Positions 17,011-25,466 of a stretch of 64,000 bases of DNA are shown here, piece after piece (within the stretch, counting starts at the first letter, position 1; every line of letters starts with the position of its first letter). The stretch is from Streptomyces sp. NBC_00287. Lineage in GTDB: Bacteria > Actinomycetota > Actinomycetes > Streptomycetales > Streptomycetaceae. The translations under genes were made by a program, and so were the position numbers. Location of the stretch: contig NZ_CP108053.1 of the NCBI RefSeq assembly GCF_036173105.1, forward strand, positions 8,618,001 through 8,682,000, given 5' to 3'. Under the pieces are notes generated by a model that saw only the letters and a program-made list of their open reading frames with translations, ran no database searches and had not been told where the DNA came from.

Positions 17011-18261
17011 ATGGCCCCCCTGAACATCCGCGTCCCCCGGTTCACCCGCGAAGTCCTGGAGGACAACCTCATCGAGGGCTACTGGCTGGAGGCCCCCGAC
17101 ATCGACGGCGACACCCGGCCCGACCTGGTCGGCCACGGCCTGTACCTGGGCGAGCTGTACTGGTACCAGAACCCCGACTGGCAGAAGCGACTGGTCGCCG
17201 ACGGCTTCCACATGCCCATCGGCGCCCACCACGGCGACATCTCCGGCAACGGCTACCCCGACATCGTGGTCTGCTACGAGCTGTACGGCGCCCGAGGCCG
17301 TATCGACGACCCCGACCCCGAGGGCGGGAAGATCGACTGGATCGAGAACACCGGCAAGTTCGACTCCGAGACCCGCTGGAAGCGCCACTACATCGGCCGC
17401 CACACCGCCATGCACCGGCTGCGCCTGGGCCACTTCACCCAGACCCGCAAACCCGAGCTGATGGCCCTGCCGACCGTAGGTGCCCACCACGTCCACGCCC
17501 TCGTCCCCGTCGTACTGTTCAGCCCGAACAACGACGTGCGCCAGCCCTGGGACAAGCGCATCGTCGACGACGCCCACTACCGCATGATCCACGGAGTGGA
17601 GATCCAGAAGAACCCGCTGCCCGGCAGCGAGCACCTCGACTCGATCCTGCTCGCCACCGAAGAGGGCGTCACCTGGCTCCACTACGACGAGCGCGAGCAC
17701 CGCTTCACCACCACGCACATCGGCGACGGCGAACACGAACGGTTCGACGCGACCGGGTTCAAGGGCAGCGGCGACGTCGGCGCCGGACGGATCGGCGACG
17801 ACCCGCACGCCTACGTCGTGGCCACCGAGCCCTTCCACGGCAACACCGTGGCCGCGTACATCAAGGAGCGGCCCGGCACCCCGGTGGCCGAGGCGAGCTG
17901 GCGCCGGATCGTGCTCGATGTCTTCGGCGACCCCAATGAACTCGGCGAGGGCCCCAGTCACCAGATCGTCTGCGCGGACTTCGACAACGACGGCGACGAC
18001 GAGTTCCTGGTCGCCCTGCGCGGGCCGCACCCCTGGCAGGGCGTCTTCTACTACAAGTGCCTGGACATCGCCGCCGGTGTGTTCACCAAGTGGCGGGTGT
18101 CCTCGGACAGTGCCGCACGGATCGCCATCGGCGACTTCAACGGCGACGGCCGGCTCGACTTCGCCACCATCGCCTACAAGGTCGACAAGTACTTCCTCGC
18201 CGACGACGCGAAGCTGTGCCTGTTCCGCAATGACATCGAGGACGCGGCCGTCCGGCCGTAG
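17011..18261 (+). CDS. Aldos-2-ulose-dehydratase-like beta-propeller (VCBS/FG-GAP) protein
   Basis: Soluble 416-residue beta-propeller with FG-GAP/VCBS-type calcium loops (DIDGDTRPDL, DISGNGYPDI, DFDNDGDDEF, DFNGDGRLDF). There is no signal peptide, unusual for such repeats. From memory, the order of conserved pieces (GYWLEAP, then MHRLRLGHFTQT, EPFHGNTVAAY, HQIVCADFDNDGDDEFLVA) follows the propeller half of fungal aldos-2-ulose dehydratase. That enzyme dehydrates the 2-keto-sugar made by pyranose-2-oxidase. The fungal protein also has two C-terminal cupin domains; these are missing, and the neighbouring TIM-barrel gene may do the later step. Third gene of the operon, starting 37 nt after the IolE-like gene. 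Function inferred from similarity and context. Confidence 0.7.
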   Translation: MAPLNIRVPRFTREVLEDNLIEGYWLEAPDIDGDTRPDLVGHGLYLGELYWYQNPDWQKRLVADGFHMPIGAHHGDISGNGYPDIVVCYELYGARGRIDDPDPEGGKIDWIENTGKFDSETRWKRHYIGRHTAMHRLRLGHFTQTRKPELMALPTVGAHHVHALVPVVLFSPNNDVRQPWDKRIVDDAHYRMIHGVEIQKNPLPGSEHLDSILLATEEGVTWLHYDEREHRFTTTHIGDGEHERFDATGFKGSGDVGAGRIGDDPHAYVVATEPFHGNTVAAYIKERPGTPVAEASWRRIVLDVFGDPNELGEGPSHQIVCADFDNDGDDEFLVALRGPHPWQGVFYYKCLDIAAGVFTKWRVSSDSAARIAIGDFNGDGRLDFATIAYKVDKYFLADDAKLCLFRNDIEDAAVRP

Positions 18262-18263
18262 CG

Positions 18264-20939
18264 ATGAGTCGCAACACAGTGCGCTGGCCCTGGCTCATCG
18301 GGGCCGTCGGCGCCGCGGCGCTCGTCACGGTGGTGGCGCTCGTGATCGGCTCGGGCGCCCAGGCGGCCGCGACCTCCCTGAGCGTCCTGATCTCGGCCAC
18401 GGCCGGCCTGTTCAGCTGGTCCTGGCACCGGTCACGCCCCGCCGCCCCGGCCACCCGAACCGAGCTGGAACAGGCGGCGGAGGCGCTCGCCGCCATGGTG
18501 CGCCGCCAATGGACCGAGGAGGCGGCGGCCCAAGGCCTGCTGGATCCCCATCCGTTGGCGGTGCGCTGGCGCAGTGGCCAGACGGAGGCGGGCGATCACG
18601 TCCGCATGGTCGGCCGCACCGTGTCCGGCCGCAGCGACGACATCGCGGCCTTCGCCGCGGCGTACCGCGCCCTGCCCCGCAGGCGGTTGGTGGTCCTGGG
18701 CGAACCAGGCGCGGGCAAGACAGCGCTGGCGATCCTTCTCGTACGAGAACTGCTGCGCGACCCGCAACCGGGGGAACCAGTCCCCGTCCTCCTCGATCTC
18801 GCGCCGTGGAACCCGCGCAAGGAACCGCTGCTGGACTGGATGGCCCGGCGTATCCACGAGGACTATCCGGCGCTGCGCAATCACGAGACGTACGGCCGGG
18901 ACGCGGCGCGCAAGTTGGTGGCCGAGGGGCGGGTACTGCCGGTCCTGGACGGGCTCGACGAACTCCCGGCCGAGCTGCGGCTCAGGGCGCTGGCCGCCGT
19001 CAACCACGCCATCGCCGTGCACGGTCCGCTGATCCTGACCTCGCGTCAGTCCGAGTACCACCGGATGGTGACGGACACCGACGTGGTCACCGCGGCGGCC
19101 GTGGTGGTCGCGGATCCGGTCGGGGCGGCGGACGTGGCGGAGTATCTGCGCAGTGTGGTCCCGCCCCGGCGCAGCGCGGCCTGGCAGCCGGTGCTCGACG
19201 AACTCACCCGCCGTCCCGAAGGTCCCGTCGCCCAGGCGCTGTCGGTACCGCTGAACGTCTGGCTGGCCCGCACGGTGTACGCCTTACCGGCCAGCGACCC
19301 CGGCGAACTGATCCGCTTCACCGACGCGAGCAGCCTCCAGCACCATCTGCTGGACGCACTGGTCCCGGCGGTGTTCTCGCCGGAACCGACGGCCGTGGAC
19401 CCTTCGGTCCCGGACGTCCGCCGCACCGCCGCCACCCGCTGGCATCCCGACGACGCCCGGTCGTCACTGAGCTTCCTCGCCTCGCACATCAAACGGCAGG
19501 GCACGGACGACATCGCCTGGTGGGAACTCCACCGCGCGCTACGGCCGGATCCGGCGGGGCCGTTGTCGGGGCCGGTGGCGGGGGCGGTGGTGGGCCTCGG
19601 CGCGGGATGTATGGCGGGGGACTACTTCCACTGGGCGTTGTCGCCGCTCGCGCGGTTCGCCTGCTTCGTGGTCATCACGCTCGCCACGGCCGTGGGCGCC
19701 ACCGTGGTGATCCGACTCGCCTATGACAGCGGCGACGGAAGGCGGCACACCCTCGGGGAGTTCGCGTCCAGGGCGGTCGTCGGGGGCATCGCTCTGCTTC
19801 CGGTGGCGGTGGTGGTGGGCGCGGCCGTGGAGCACTGGGCGAGCGCGGCGACACGGGCGACCCTGACCTTCGAGGTGGGCGTGGCGCCGTACACCTGGGC
19901 CAGAGCGGGCGTCGCATGGCTGCTGTTCATGGCGGTGCTGAGCCTCGGTGCGCTGTGCGCCGCGATGCTACGGCGGCGCTCGGCGGCGAGTCCGCGCAGT
20001 GCGGGAAGCCGCCGCGCCCAGGTACGGCGGATCCTGCTGCTGGCGGTGCTGTTCTGGCTGGGTGCGGAACTCGGCGGCTTCCTGGCCTACGGGTCCATCC
20101 GTCAGGTGACCGGAGGTCAGGTCACCGACCTCTCGTTCCTCGACCCGAGCGAGGCGCTGACCTTCGTCAACCGGCGCGCGGTCTTCCGTACCTGTGTCTT
20201 CCTGCTGATCGTGACCGTCATCGCGGGACTCGACCTGCCGGGCGCTTCCTCCCGCCCCACCCGCCTGGACCTTCGTGCCTCGGGCCGCGTACTGGTGGGA
20301 ATGCTGCCGGCCTGCCTCGCACGGGGGTTGCTGCTCGGTACGACCTTGGGCGTGGCGCTGGCCTTCGTCTCGCCGTGGGGGTGGATGGTTCCCTGGTCGG
20401 AACGCATCCTCGCGGCCGGGGCCTTCGGCGCCTTCTTCGGGGCGCTGCTCGGCTTGGGGCTCGCCGTGCTCAGATGGGCTCGCGTCCCGGCCGACCTCGA
20501 ACAGGAGACACCCCGGTCGACCCTGCGCGGTGAGCGGACGGTCGCCATCGCACTGATGCTGTTCGCGGTGGTGCCGCCGCTGGGCAAGTGGATCATTACG
20601 TCCCTGGGGCACTTGACCAGCAGCGACACCGTGGCAGTGCTCGTCGTCGGCGCCTGGCTGGAGACCCTGGAGGCCAATCTGGGGCTCGGACTCGCCGCCG
20701 GACTCGCCGGCGTTTCCAGTACCGCCTACTTCAAGTACCGGGAAGTGTGCCTGCGGTTGGCCTCGGCCAAGCGACTACCGCGGCACCCGCTGTCCTTCAT
20801 GGAGGACGCGAGGCTCCTCAGTGTGCTGAGACGGGTCGGACCGGTCTACCAGTTCTGTCACGACGAGTTCAAAGACCGCATCGTCGACGGCGGCGACGTG
20901 GCAGCCGACTTGATACGGCCCGGCCCCGAGCGGGTGTGA
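18264..20939 (+). CDS. Membrane NACHT/STAND ATPase
   Basis: Large predicted NTPase, 891 aa. Two hydrophobic helices at the N-terminus (about 9-52) are followed by a NACHT core: Walker A GEPGAGKT at 146-153, Walker B VLPVLDGLDELP around 224-235, then LILTSRQSEY (sensor 1). After about residue 460 come many further membrane segments, and the C-terminal ~80 residues are soluble. There are no LRR, TPR or WD repeats. In bacteria such proteins serve in phage defence or signalling. It begins 2 nt after the stop of the propeller gene without a clear ribosome site, so it is probably translated by coupling with the sugar operon; a SIR2 gene faces it. Function unproven. Confidence 0.82.
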   Translation: MSRNTVRWPWLIGAVGAAALVTVVALVIGSGAQAAATSLSVLISATAGLFSWSWHRSRPAAPATRTELEQAAEALAAMVRRQWTEEAAAQGLLDPHPLAVRWRSGQTEAGDHVRMVGRTVSGRSDDIAAFAAAYRALPRRRLVVLGEPGAGKTALAILLVRELLRDPQPGEPVPVLLDLAPWNPRKEPLLDWMARRIHEDYPALRNHETYGRDAARKLVAEGRVLPVLDGLDELPAELRLRALAAVNHAIAVHGPLILTSRQSEYHRMVTDTDVVTAAAVVVADPVGAADVAEYLRSVVPPRRSAAWQPVLDELTRRPEGPVAQALSVPLNVWLARTVYALPASDPGELIRFTDASSLQHHLLDALVPAVFSPEPTAVDPSVPDVRRTAATRWHPDDARSSLSFLASHIKRQGTDDIAWWELHRALRPDPAGPLSGPVAGAVVGLGAGCMAGDYFHWALSPLARFACFVVITLATAVGATVVIRLAYDSGDGRRHTLGEFASRAVVGGIALLPVAVVVGAAVEHWASAATRATLTFEVGVAPYTWARAGVAWLLFMAVLSLGALCAAMLRRRSAASPRSAGSRRAQVRRILLLAVLFWLGAELGGFLAYGSIRQVTGGQVTDLSFLDPSEALTFVNRRAVFRTCVFLLIVTVIAGLDLPGASSRPTRLDLRASGRVLVGMLPACLARGLLLGTTLGVALAFVSPWGWMVPWSERILAAGAFGAFFGALLGLGLAVLRWARVPADLEQETPRSTLRGERTVAIALMLFAVVPPLGKWIITSLGHLTSSDTVAVLVVGAWLETLEANLGLGLAAGLAGVSSTAYFKYREVCLRLASAKRLPRHPLSFMEDARLLSVLRRVGPVYQFCHDEFKDRIVDGGDVAADLIRPGPERV

Positions 20940-20943
20940 CAGT

Positions 20944-21240
20944 TCACGGGGCGTCGATCCACAGGCGGTTCTCGGCGATCCGCCGTTTGACCTCCGACGG
21001 CGCCACGAATCTGATGTCCATCGGATCGGCCCCGTCGGGCACTTCGACCAGCGTGCCCTCGGCCACGACGAAGCATCCCTTGCACGTGGCGCACTTCTTC
21101 TTCTCGTGCCAGGCGGTGTTGGCGGCGGCCCAGTCGACGATGTCCCGCGCGGTCCACTCACCGTCGTCCCGGTGCGGAAGGTCGACCTGGATACCCCAGG
21201 CCTCGATCGAAAAGGCGTTGTCAGCGACCATGCCCGTCAT
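20944..21240 (-). CDS. Small protein with Cys-x2-Cys-x2-Cys motif
   Basis: Protein of 98 aa that I do not recognise. The start at ATG 21240 is fixed by an AGGAGG ribosome site 8 nt upstream; an ATG 33 nt earlier lacks one. Notable is Cys50-Ala-Thr-Cys53-Lys-Gly-Cys56, a cysteine cluster that could bind zinc, iron or form disulfides, preceded by a Lys/Glu-rich turn. The N-terminal half carries an acidic, Trp-containing stretch (DDGEWTARDIVDWAAAN). It ends 4 nt from the convergent NACHT gene and lies downstream of the SIR2 gene on the same strand (102-nt gap), so it may belong to that unit. Confidence 0.6.
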   Translation of the reverse strand: MTGMVADNAFSIEAWGIQVDLPHRDDGEWTARDIVDWAAANTAWHEKKKCATCKGCFVVAEGTLVEVPDGADPMDIRFVAPSEVKRRIAENRLWIDAP

Positions 21241-21342
21241 GGGTCCATCCTCCTGTCGTGGGATATTCCGCACGCATATGCGGAACTTCGGCCCACGCTA
21301 GAGCCACCCCTGAACCGCCGCCACCGGAAGTCACCACCCCCC

Positions 21343-23133
21343 TCACCGAAGCGGCGCCGCCCCCATGGCCTCCCGGTGCCGCTCGGCGCACAGCACATCC
21401 ACCACGGCCGCCGCGGTGTGGGCCCGCTGGATCCGGCCGCCGAACGCACCACTGCGGAGCAGGGGCCAGGTTTCGGAGAACCGAGCCTGCACGCGCTCGG
21501 CCACGCGGAGGCGTCGGTCCCCGTCCCAGCGGTCCGGAAGGGTGAACTCGCCCAGCGCCACAGGGGTTTCCGAGAGGTCCGCCTGGACGAGCGCCGTCAG
21601 GTACTCGTACGCGTCGAAGGCGTCCGAGATCGCCCGGTCGCTGTCCGCGCCCGGCTCGGCCAGTACATCGCGGAGCCGTTCCCGCAGCCACGTGCTGTGC
21701 GAGGTCAGGACGAGGGAGGGCGGATACGGCTCCGCCAAGAGCGCGTTGAGGAAGTCGCCGTCGCCGAGCACGTCCTCCGTGCGCAGCGCCAGTACCGCCG
21801 GTCTGGGCTCCGAGGGGCCGGCCAGGGACGGTTCCAGCAGCAGCCGGCCGAACAGCTCGTCCCGGCCCGCCAGTACGGCCGCACTGCCGGCGGCGGACAG
21901 GGCGAGGAGCGCGGGGTACAGACTCCCGGGGGCGCTCAGCAGCCGTTGCACCGCCCGCACCCACACCGCCGTATGCACCCCGCCCTCGTCATGGAACGCG
22001 CCCACCGCCAGCAGATGCAGCAGCGTGTCGCAGTCGCTCTGGTACCGCAGCAGGAGGTCTCGGTACGTCCGAGGGTCCGAAGGGTGCTCATCGAGCGGAT
22101 ACCGGTCGCTGTCCGAGAGGCGCTCCACCACCCGCGTCGCCTCGGCGTCCACCAGTTCGTGCAGTTCGATGCGGCGCACGGGGTCGGGGAGTGCGCGCTT
22201 GAGGCGGGCCACGGACAGTTCGCGGGTCGGCGCGGGTTCCGTCAGCCGGTCCAGGGCCTCGACCCGGTCCAGCAGGCCGGGGAAGAACTCCTTCGCTGTC
22301 ACACCCCGCACCACCACGGCGCCGTGCCGGGCGACGAGTTCGGCGGCCTTGCCGTGCGGGCCGTGCGGGGCGGCCCAGAAGAAGGGGTAACGGCGGGTGG
22401 CGCGGCGCTCGAAGCAGGCGGACAGGGCGTGGTCCCACTGGGCGGACCAGCCGCAGACGATCAGCCCGTACTCGTCCAGCACCTGGTCCACCAGACCGGC
22501 CCACGCGGCCGGATACGCGCTCAGCTCGTGCTCGGTGTTGCGGGCCTCCAGGTCGGTGAGATCGCCGTGCAGTTTGACGACCGTGGCCCGGGCGTGCGCG
22601 AGCGGAGTCATCCCGCGCAGACTGTCGGGGCTGTGGATGACCTGCGGCTGCACGCCCGCGGCGGCCAGCGCCTGTTCCGTGAGCCGGTCGAAGTTGGTGG
22701 TCAGCACCACCCGCACCGAGCCCCGCGCCATCAGCCGGGCCACCGCGTGATGCGCCACGCCGGGCCGCCTGAGCCCCTCCTCTCCGGGCTCGAAGTACCC
22801 GCGCAGCAGCTTGTGCCGGGCGGCGGGCGTATCGCCGAGCGCCTCCAGCAGGCCGGAGTAGCCGAGCGGCCCGCCGTCCCCGTGGCGGGCCCACCAGGCC
22901 TCAGGGTCGGCGGCGGCGAGGTCCTGGTCGGCGCCCTTGGCGACGGCGGCCCGGCGCACCAGATCCGTGACGATCTCCCACCCCGTGGGCACACCGGCGT
23001 CCCGCGACATGCCCGCGCCGAGCAGCAGCGCGTACACACCGGGCCCGGCGTGCACGCACATGGCGAGCGAGATCAGGGGGTCGAGACCGCGCACCGCCGC
23101 TGCCGCCGGGGGCCTGTCGTGGTGGTCCGTCAT
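21343..23133 (-). CDS. SIR2-domain protein (probable NADase, defence-like)
   Basis: Protein of 596 aa with an N-terminal SIR2-like domain (about residues 30-270) and a ~320-residue helical C-terminal half without known domains. NAD-binding signatures: GAGMSRDAG at 39-47, TTNFD at 146-150, KLHGD with the catalytic His190 at 188-192, CGWSAQWD at 228-235. There is no zinc ribbon of classical deacetylases. That layout matches the SIR2 proteins of bacterial defence systems that deplete NAD+ on infection. Cytoplasmic. It lies beside a membrane NACHT ATPase and a small cysteine-motif protein. Whether it works alone or with those partners is open. Confidence 0.8.
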   Translation of the reverse strand: MTDHHDRPPAAAAVRGLDPLISLAMCVHAGPGVYALLLGAGMSRDAGVPTGWEIVTDLVRRAAVAKGADQDLAAADPEAWWARHGDGGPLGYSGLLEALGDTPAARHKLLRGYFEPGEEGLRRPGVAHHAVARLMARGSVRVVLTTNFDRLTEQALAAAGVQPQVIHSPDSLRGMTPLAHARATVVKLHGDLTDLEARNTEHELSAYPAAWAGLVDQVLDEYGLIVCGWSAQWDHALSACFERRATRRYPFFWAAPHGPHGKAAELVARHGAVVVRGVTAKEFFPGLLDRVEALDRLTEPAPTRELSVARLKRALPDPVRRIELHELVDAEATRVVERLSDSDRYPLDEHPSDPRTYRDLLLRYQSDCDTLLHLLAVGAFHDEGGVHTAVWVRAVQRLLSAPGSLYPALLALSAAGSAAVLAGRDELFGRLLLEPSLAGPSEPRPAVLALRTEDVLGDGDFLNALLAEPYPPSLVLTSHSTWLRERLRDVLAEPGADSDRAISDAFDAYEYLTALVQADLSETPVALGEFTLPDRWDGDRRLRVAERVQARFSETWPLLRSGAFGGRIQRAHTAAAVVDVLCAERHREAMGAAPLR

Positions 23134-23254
23134 GCTCTCAATGTGCGTCGAAGGCCTCCGGGCCGCCTCCCGACGGCACCCCCTCGCCGATTGCGTCCGA
23201 TATGACCATCTTCATTCGGGTATGGGTCATCGGAGACGGAAGGACTACCCGCAC

Positions 23255-23788
23255 ATGACCACGCAGAACGCGATCAACTGGCCCGAGAAGTACCTGCCCG
23301 GCACCGGCGACAACTTCGTCTCCAACGAGGTCGTCGTCCCGGGTGTCACCGCGGCCCAGGTCTGGCGTGCCCTGACCGACACCGCCACCTGGGAGTCGTA
23401 CTTGGACCACATCACCGCGATCGCCTTCCCGGAGGGCGGCGGCCCCGTGCTGAAGGACGGCGTCCACTTCACCTTCGACCCCGTCGGCGTCGCGTCCGTG
23501 CGCACTCAGCACGCCCATGTCGTCGAGTGCCAGGCCCCCGCCGAGGGCGCCCCGGGCCGACTCTCCTGGACCGCGGAGCAGGACGGCACGCCCGAGGAGC
23601 GGCTCCAAGTCCTGCACGGCTGGCTGGTCGAGGACCTGCCCGGCGGCCGGGTCCGCGTCCTCACCCAGGAGACGCAGATCGGCCGTATCGCCGCCGAACT
23701 GGCCCGTCAGCTCCCCAACCCGATGCTCAACGCCCACCAGACCTGGCTGAACCGCCTGATCGACTTCAGCTCCGGCAATGGACGGTGA
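23255..23788 (+). CDS. SRPBCC (START-like) ligand-binding protein
   Basis: Protein of 177 aa with the helix-grip pattern of the SRPBCC/polyketide-cyclase-like superfamily. The N-terminal beta strand and GVTAAQVWRALTDTATWESYLDHI match the family start, and the end has the long helix NPMLNAHQTWLNRLIDFS. Members bind hydrophobic ligands or act as aromatases/AHSA1-type cofactors. ATG 23255 has a GGAAGGA site upstream. Its stop lies inside the next gene (11-nt overlap), so it is coupled to an MFS exporter; the pair may recognise and export a small lipophilic compound. Upstream, ATGACC and GGTCAT arms at 23202-23230 could be an operator. Confidence 0.75.
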   Translation: MTTQNAINWPEKYLPGTGDNFVSNEVVVPGVTAAQVWRALTDTATWESYLDHITAIAFPEGGGPVLKDGVHFTFDPVGVASVRTQHAHVVECQAPAEGAPGRLSWTAEQDGTPEERLQVLHGWLVEDLPGGRVRVLTQETQIGRIAAELARQLPNPMLNAHQTWLNRLIDFSSGNGR

Positions 23789-24980
23789 TCTTCGAGGCTG
23801 GCGCCCGTGCCTGCTCGCCGGAGCGGTGTTCGCGGTGTGCATGGCCGGTACGACGCTCCCGACCCCCCTCTACGGCCTGTACCAGGAGAAGTTCGACTTC
23901 TCCGAGCTCACCGTCACGGTCGTCTACGCCGTGTACGCCTTCGGAGTCATCGGCGTGCTGCTGGCGGCGGGCAACGCCTCGGACGCCGTGGGCAGACGGC
24001 CGGTGTTGTGGTGGGGCCTGGGCTTCGCGGCCGCGAGCGCCGTCTGCTTCCTGTGTGCCACCTCGCTGGGCTGGCTGTACGTGGGACGGCTGCTGTCGGG
24101 CCTGTCCGCGGGCCTGTTCACCGGGGCCGCCTCGGCGTACGTCCTCGAACTGGCACCGCCAGGCTCCCCACGGGCCACGTTCGTGGCGACCGCCGCGAAC
24201 ATGGGCGGCCTGGGCTGCGGTCCCCTGCTCGCCGGGGTGCTCGCGCAGTACGCCGACTGGCCGCTGTACCTGCCGTTCGTCGTCCATCTCGCCCTGGTGG
24301 CCTGCTCGGCCGCCGTCCTGCTGTGGCTTCCGGAGACGGTGCGGGAGCGCCGACCGCTGAACACCGTACGGCCGCAGAAGCCCGGGCTGCCCCCGAGGGT
24401 GCGGGCGGTCTTCGGACCGGCGGCGGCCGCGTCCTTCGTGGGGTTCGCCCTGTTCGGGGTGTTCACCTCGGTCAGCCCGTCCTTCCTCGCCCACTCCCTG
24501 GACGTGCACAACCGCGCGGTGAGCGGACTGGTCGTGGCACTGGCCTTCTTCGCCTCCACGGGCGGACAGTTGGCCGTCGGCCGGGTCGGCGTCGCCAGAT
24601 CCCTCCCGCTCGGCTGCACCGCGCTCCTGGCCGGCCTGGCGCTGCTGGCAGGCGCGCTGCGCTGGGATCTGCTGCCGCTGGTGGTGCTGAGCGCGCTCGT
24701 CGGCGGCGCCGGCCAGGGCCTGTCGTTCCGCGGTGCGCTCTCCGCGGTGGCCCAGGTGTCCGAGGAGGACAAACGCGCGGCCGTGATCTCGGCCCTGTTC
24801 GTCGTGGCCTACGCGGGTATCTCGGTACCGGTCATCGGTGTGGGCCTGCTGGTGGGGCCGATCGGCCTGGAAGGCGCGGGTCTGGTGTTCATCGCATGTA
24901 TGGCGCTGCTGGTGACGACGGCCGGCGTGTACTTGCTGCGCCGCCCGGTACCGGTGACGGAGGCGGGCAGCGTGCGCTAG
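23778..24980 (+). CDS. MFS drug-type transporter
   Basis: Twelve-helix major facilitator protein, 400 aa. It starts at ATG 23778 inside the end of the SRPBCC gene (11-nt overlap), so both are co-translated. The A-motif region GNASDAVGRRPVLWWG lies between helices 2 and 3, and helix 4 starts with YVGRLLSGLSAG. Length and pattern fit small-molecule exporters of the DHA1 type. No regulator adjoins. The gene ends 13 nt from the convergent DUF5959 gene. Substrate unknown. Confidence 0.85.
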   Translation: MDGDLRGWRPCLLAGAVFAVCMAGTTLPTPLYGLYQEKFDFSELTVTVVYAVYAFGVIGVLLAAGNASDAVGRRPVLWWGLGFAAASAVCFLCATSLGWLYVGRLLSGLSAGLFTGAASAYVLELAPPGSPRATFVATAANMGGLGCGPLLAGVLAQYADWPLYLPFVVHLALVACSAAVLLWLPETVRERRPLNTVRPQKPGLPPRVRAVFGPAAAASFVGFALFGVFTSVSPSFLAHSLDVHNRAVSGLVVALAFFASTGGQLAVGRVGVARSLPLGCTALLAGLALLAGALRWDLLPLVVLSALVGGAGQGLSFRGALSAVAQVSEEDKRAAVISALFVVAYAGISVPVIGVGLLVGPIGLEGAGLVFIACMALLVTTAGVYLLRRPVPVTEAGSVR

Positions 24981-24993
24981 CGCCCTGGCCGCG

Positions 24994-25421
24994 TCAGGCC
25001 TCGGCCGAAGGCCAGGTCTTCCGGACCAGCTCCAGGCGCTCATAAGCGTCGTCGAACCAGGAGTCGTCCATCGGCACGGTCACCGTGACCGACGTAAGGG
25101 ACCCTGCGCTGTCCTTGACCGTGACCCGCGCCCGCTCCTCCTCCACGTCACGCTCGACGAACATCGAGGGCCCCCGCGAGAACTCACGCCACGCCACATC
25201 CCGCCGGCGTCGAGCCAGTCCAGCACTTCCTGCCACTCGCGCAGGTCCTGGGGGAAGACCCAGAGGTCGAGAGAGCCCTTCACAAAGGGCGTGTCGACGA
25301 CGAAGGCACCGGTCAGGACCTCACCACCGGCGGAGCCCTGGCCTTCCGTCCCGGTCATCCGCAGGACGACGCTGTTGCCGTCGCCCACCAGGCGCATCAG
25401 ATCGATCGGTCCGTCAGTCAC
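24994..25421 (-). pseudogene. DUF5959-like protein, frameshifted
   Basis: A short Streptomyces-type protein of unknown function, apparently about 140 aa when intact. The first part reads from ATG 25421 (MTDGPIDLMRLVGDGNSVVL onward to EWQEVLDWLDAGG). The remainder (DVAWREFSRGPSMFVERDV through SWFDDAYERLELV to the stop at 24994) lies in another frame. One base appears missing near 25200, at the codons after LDAG. Family assignment to DUF5959 is from memory. Either a decayed gene or a sequence error; a second single-base break occurs near 1130, which makes errors worth checking. Confidence 0.6.
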
Positions 25422-25466
25422 CGGTGCCCTCCCCGTCCGCTTGTCCGGTCGAAGAATAGCCGCCGG

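Noticed and set aside
23202..23230. ATGACC/GGTCAT arms before the SRPBCC gene as a regulator site
   Set aside because: Six-base arms 17 nt apart are weak, and no adjacent regulator gene supports them; mentioned only in the gene entry.
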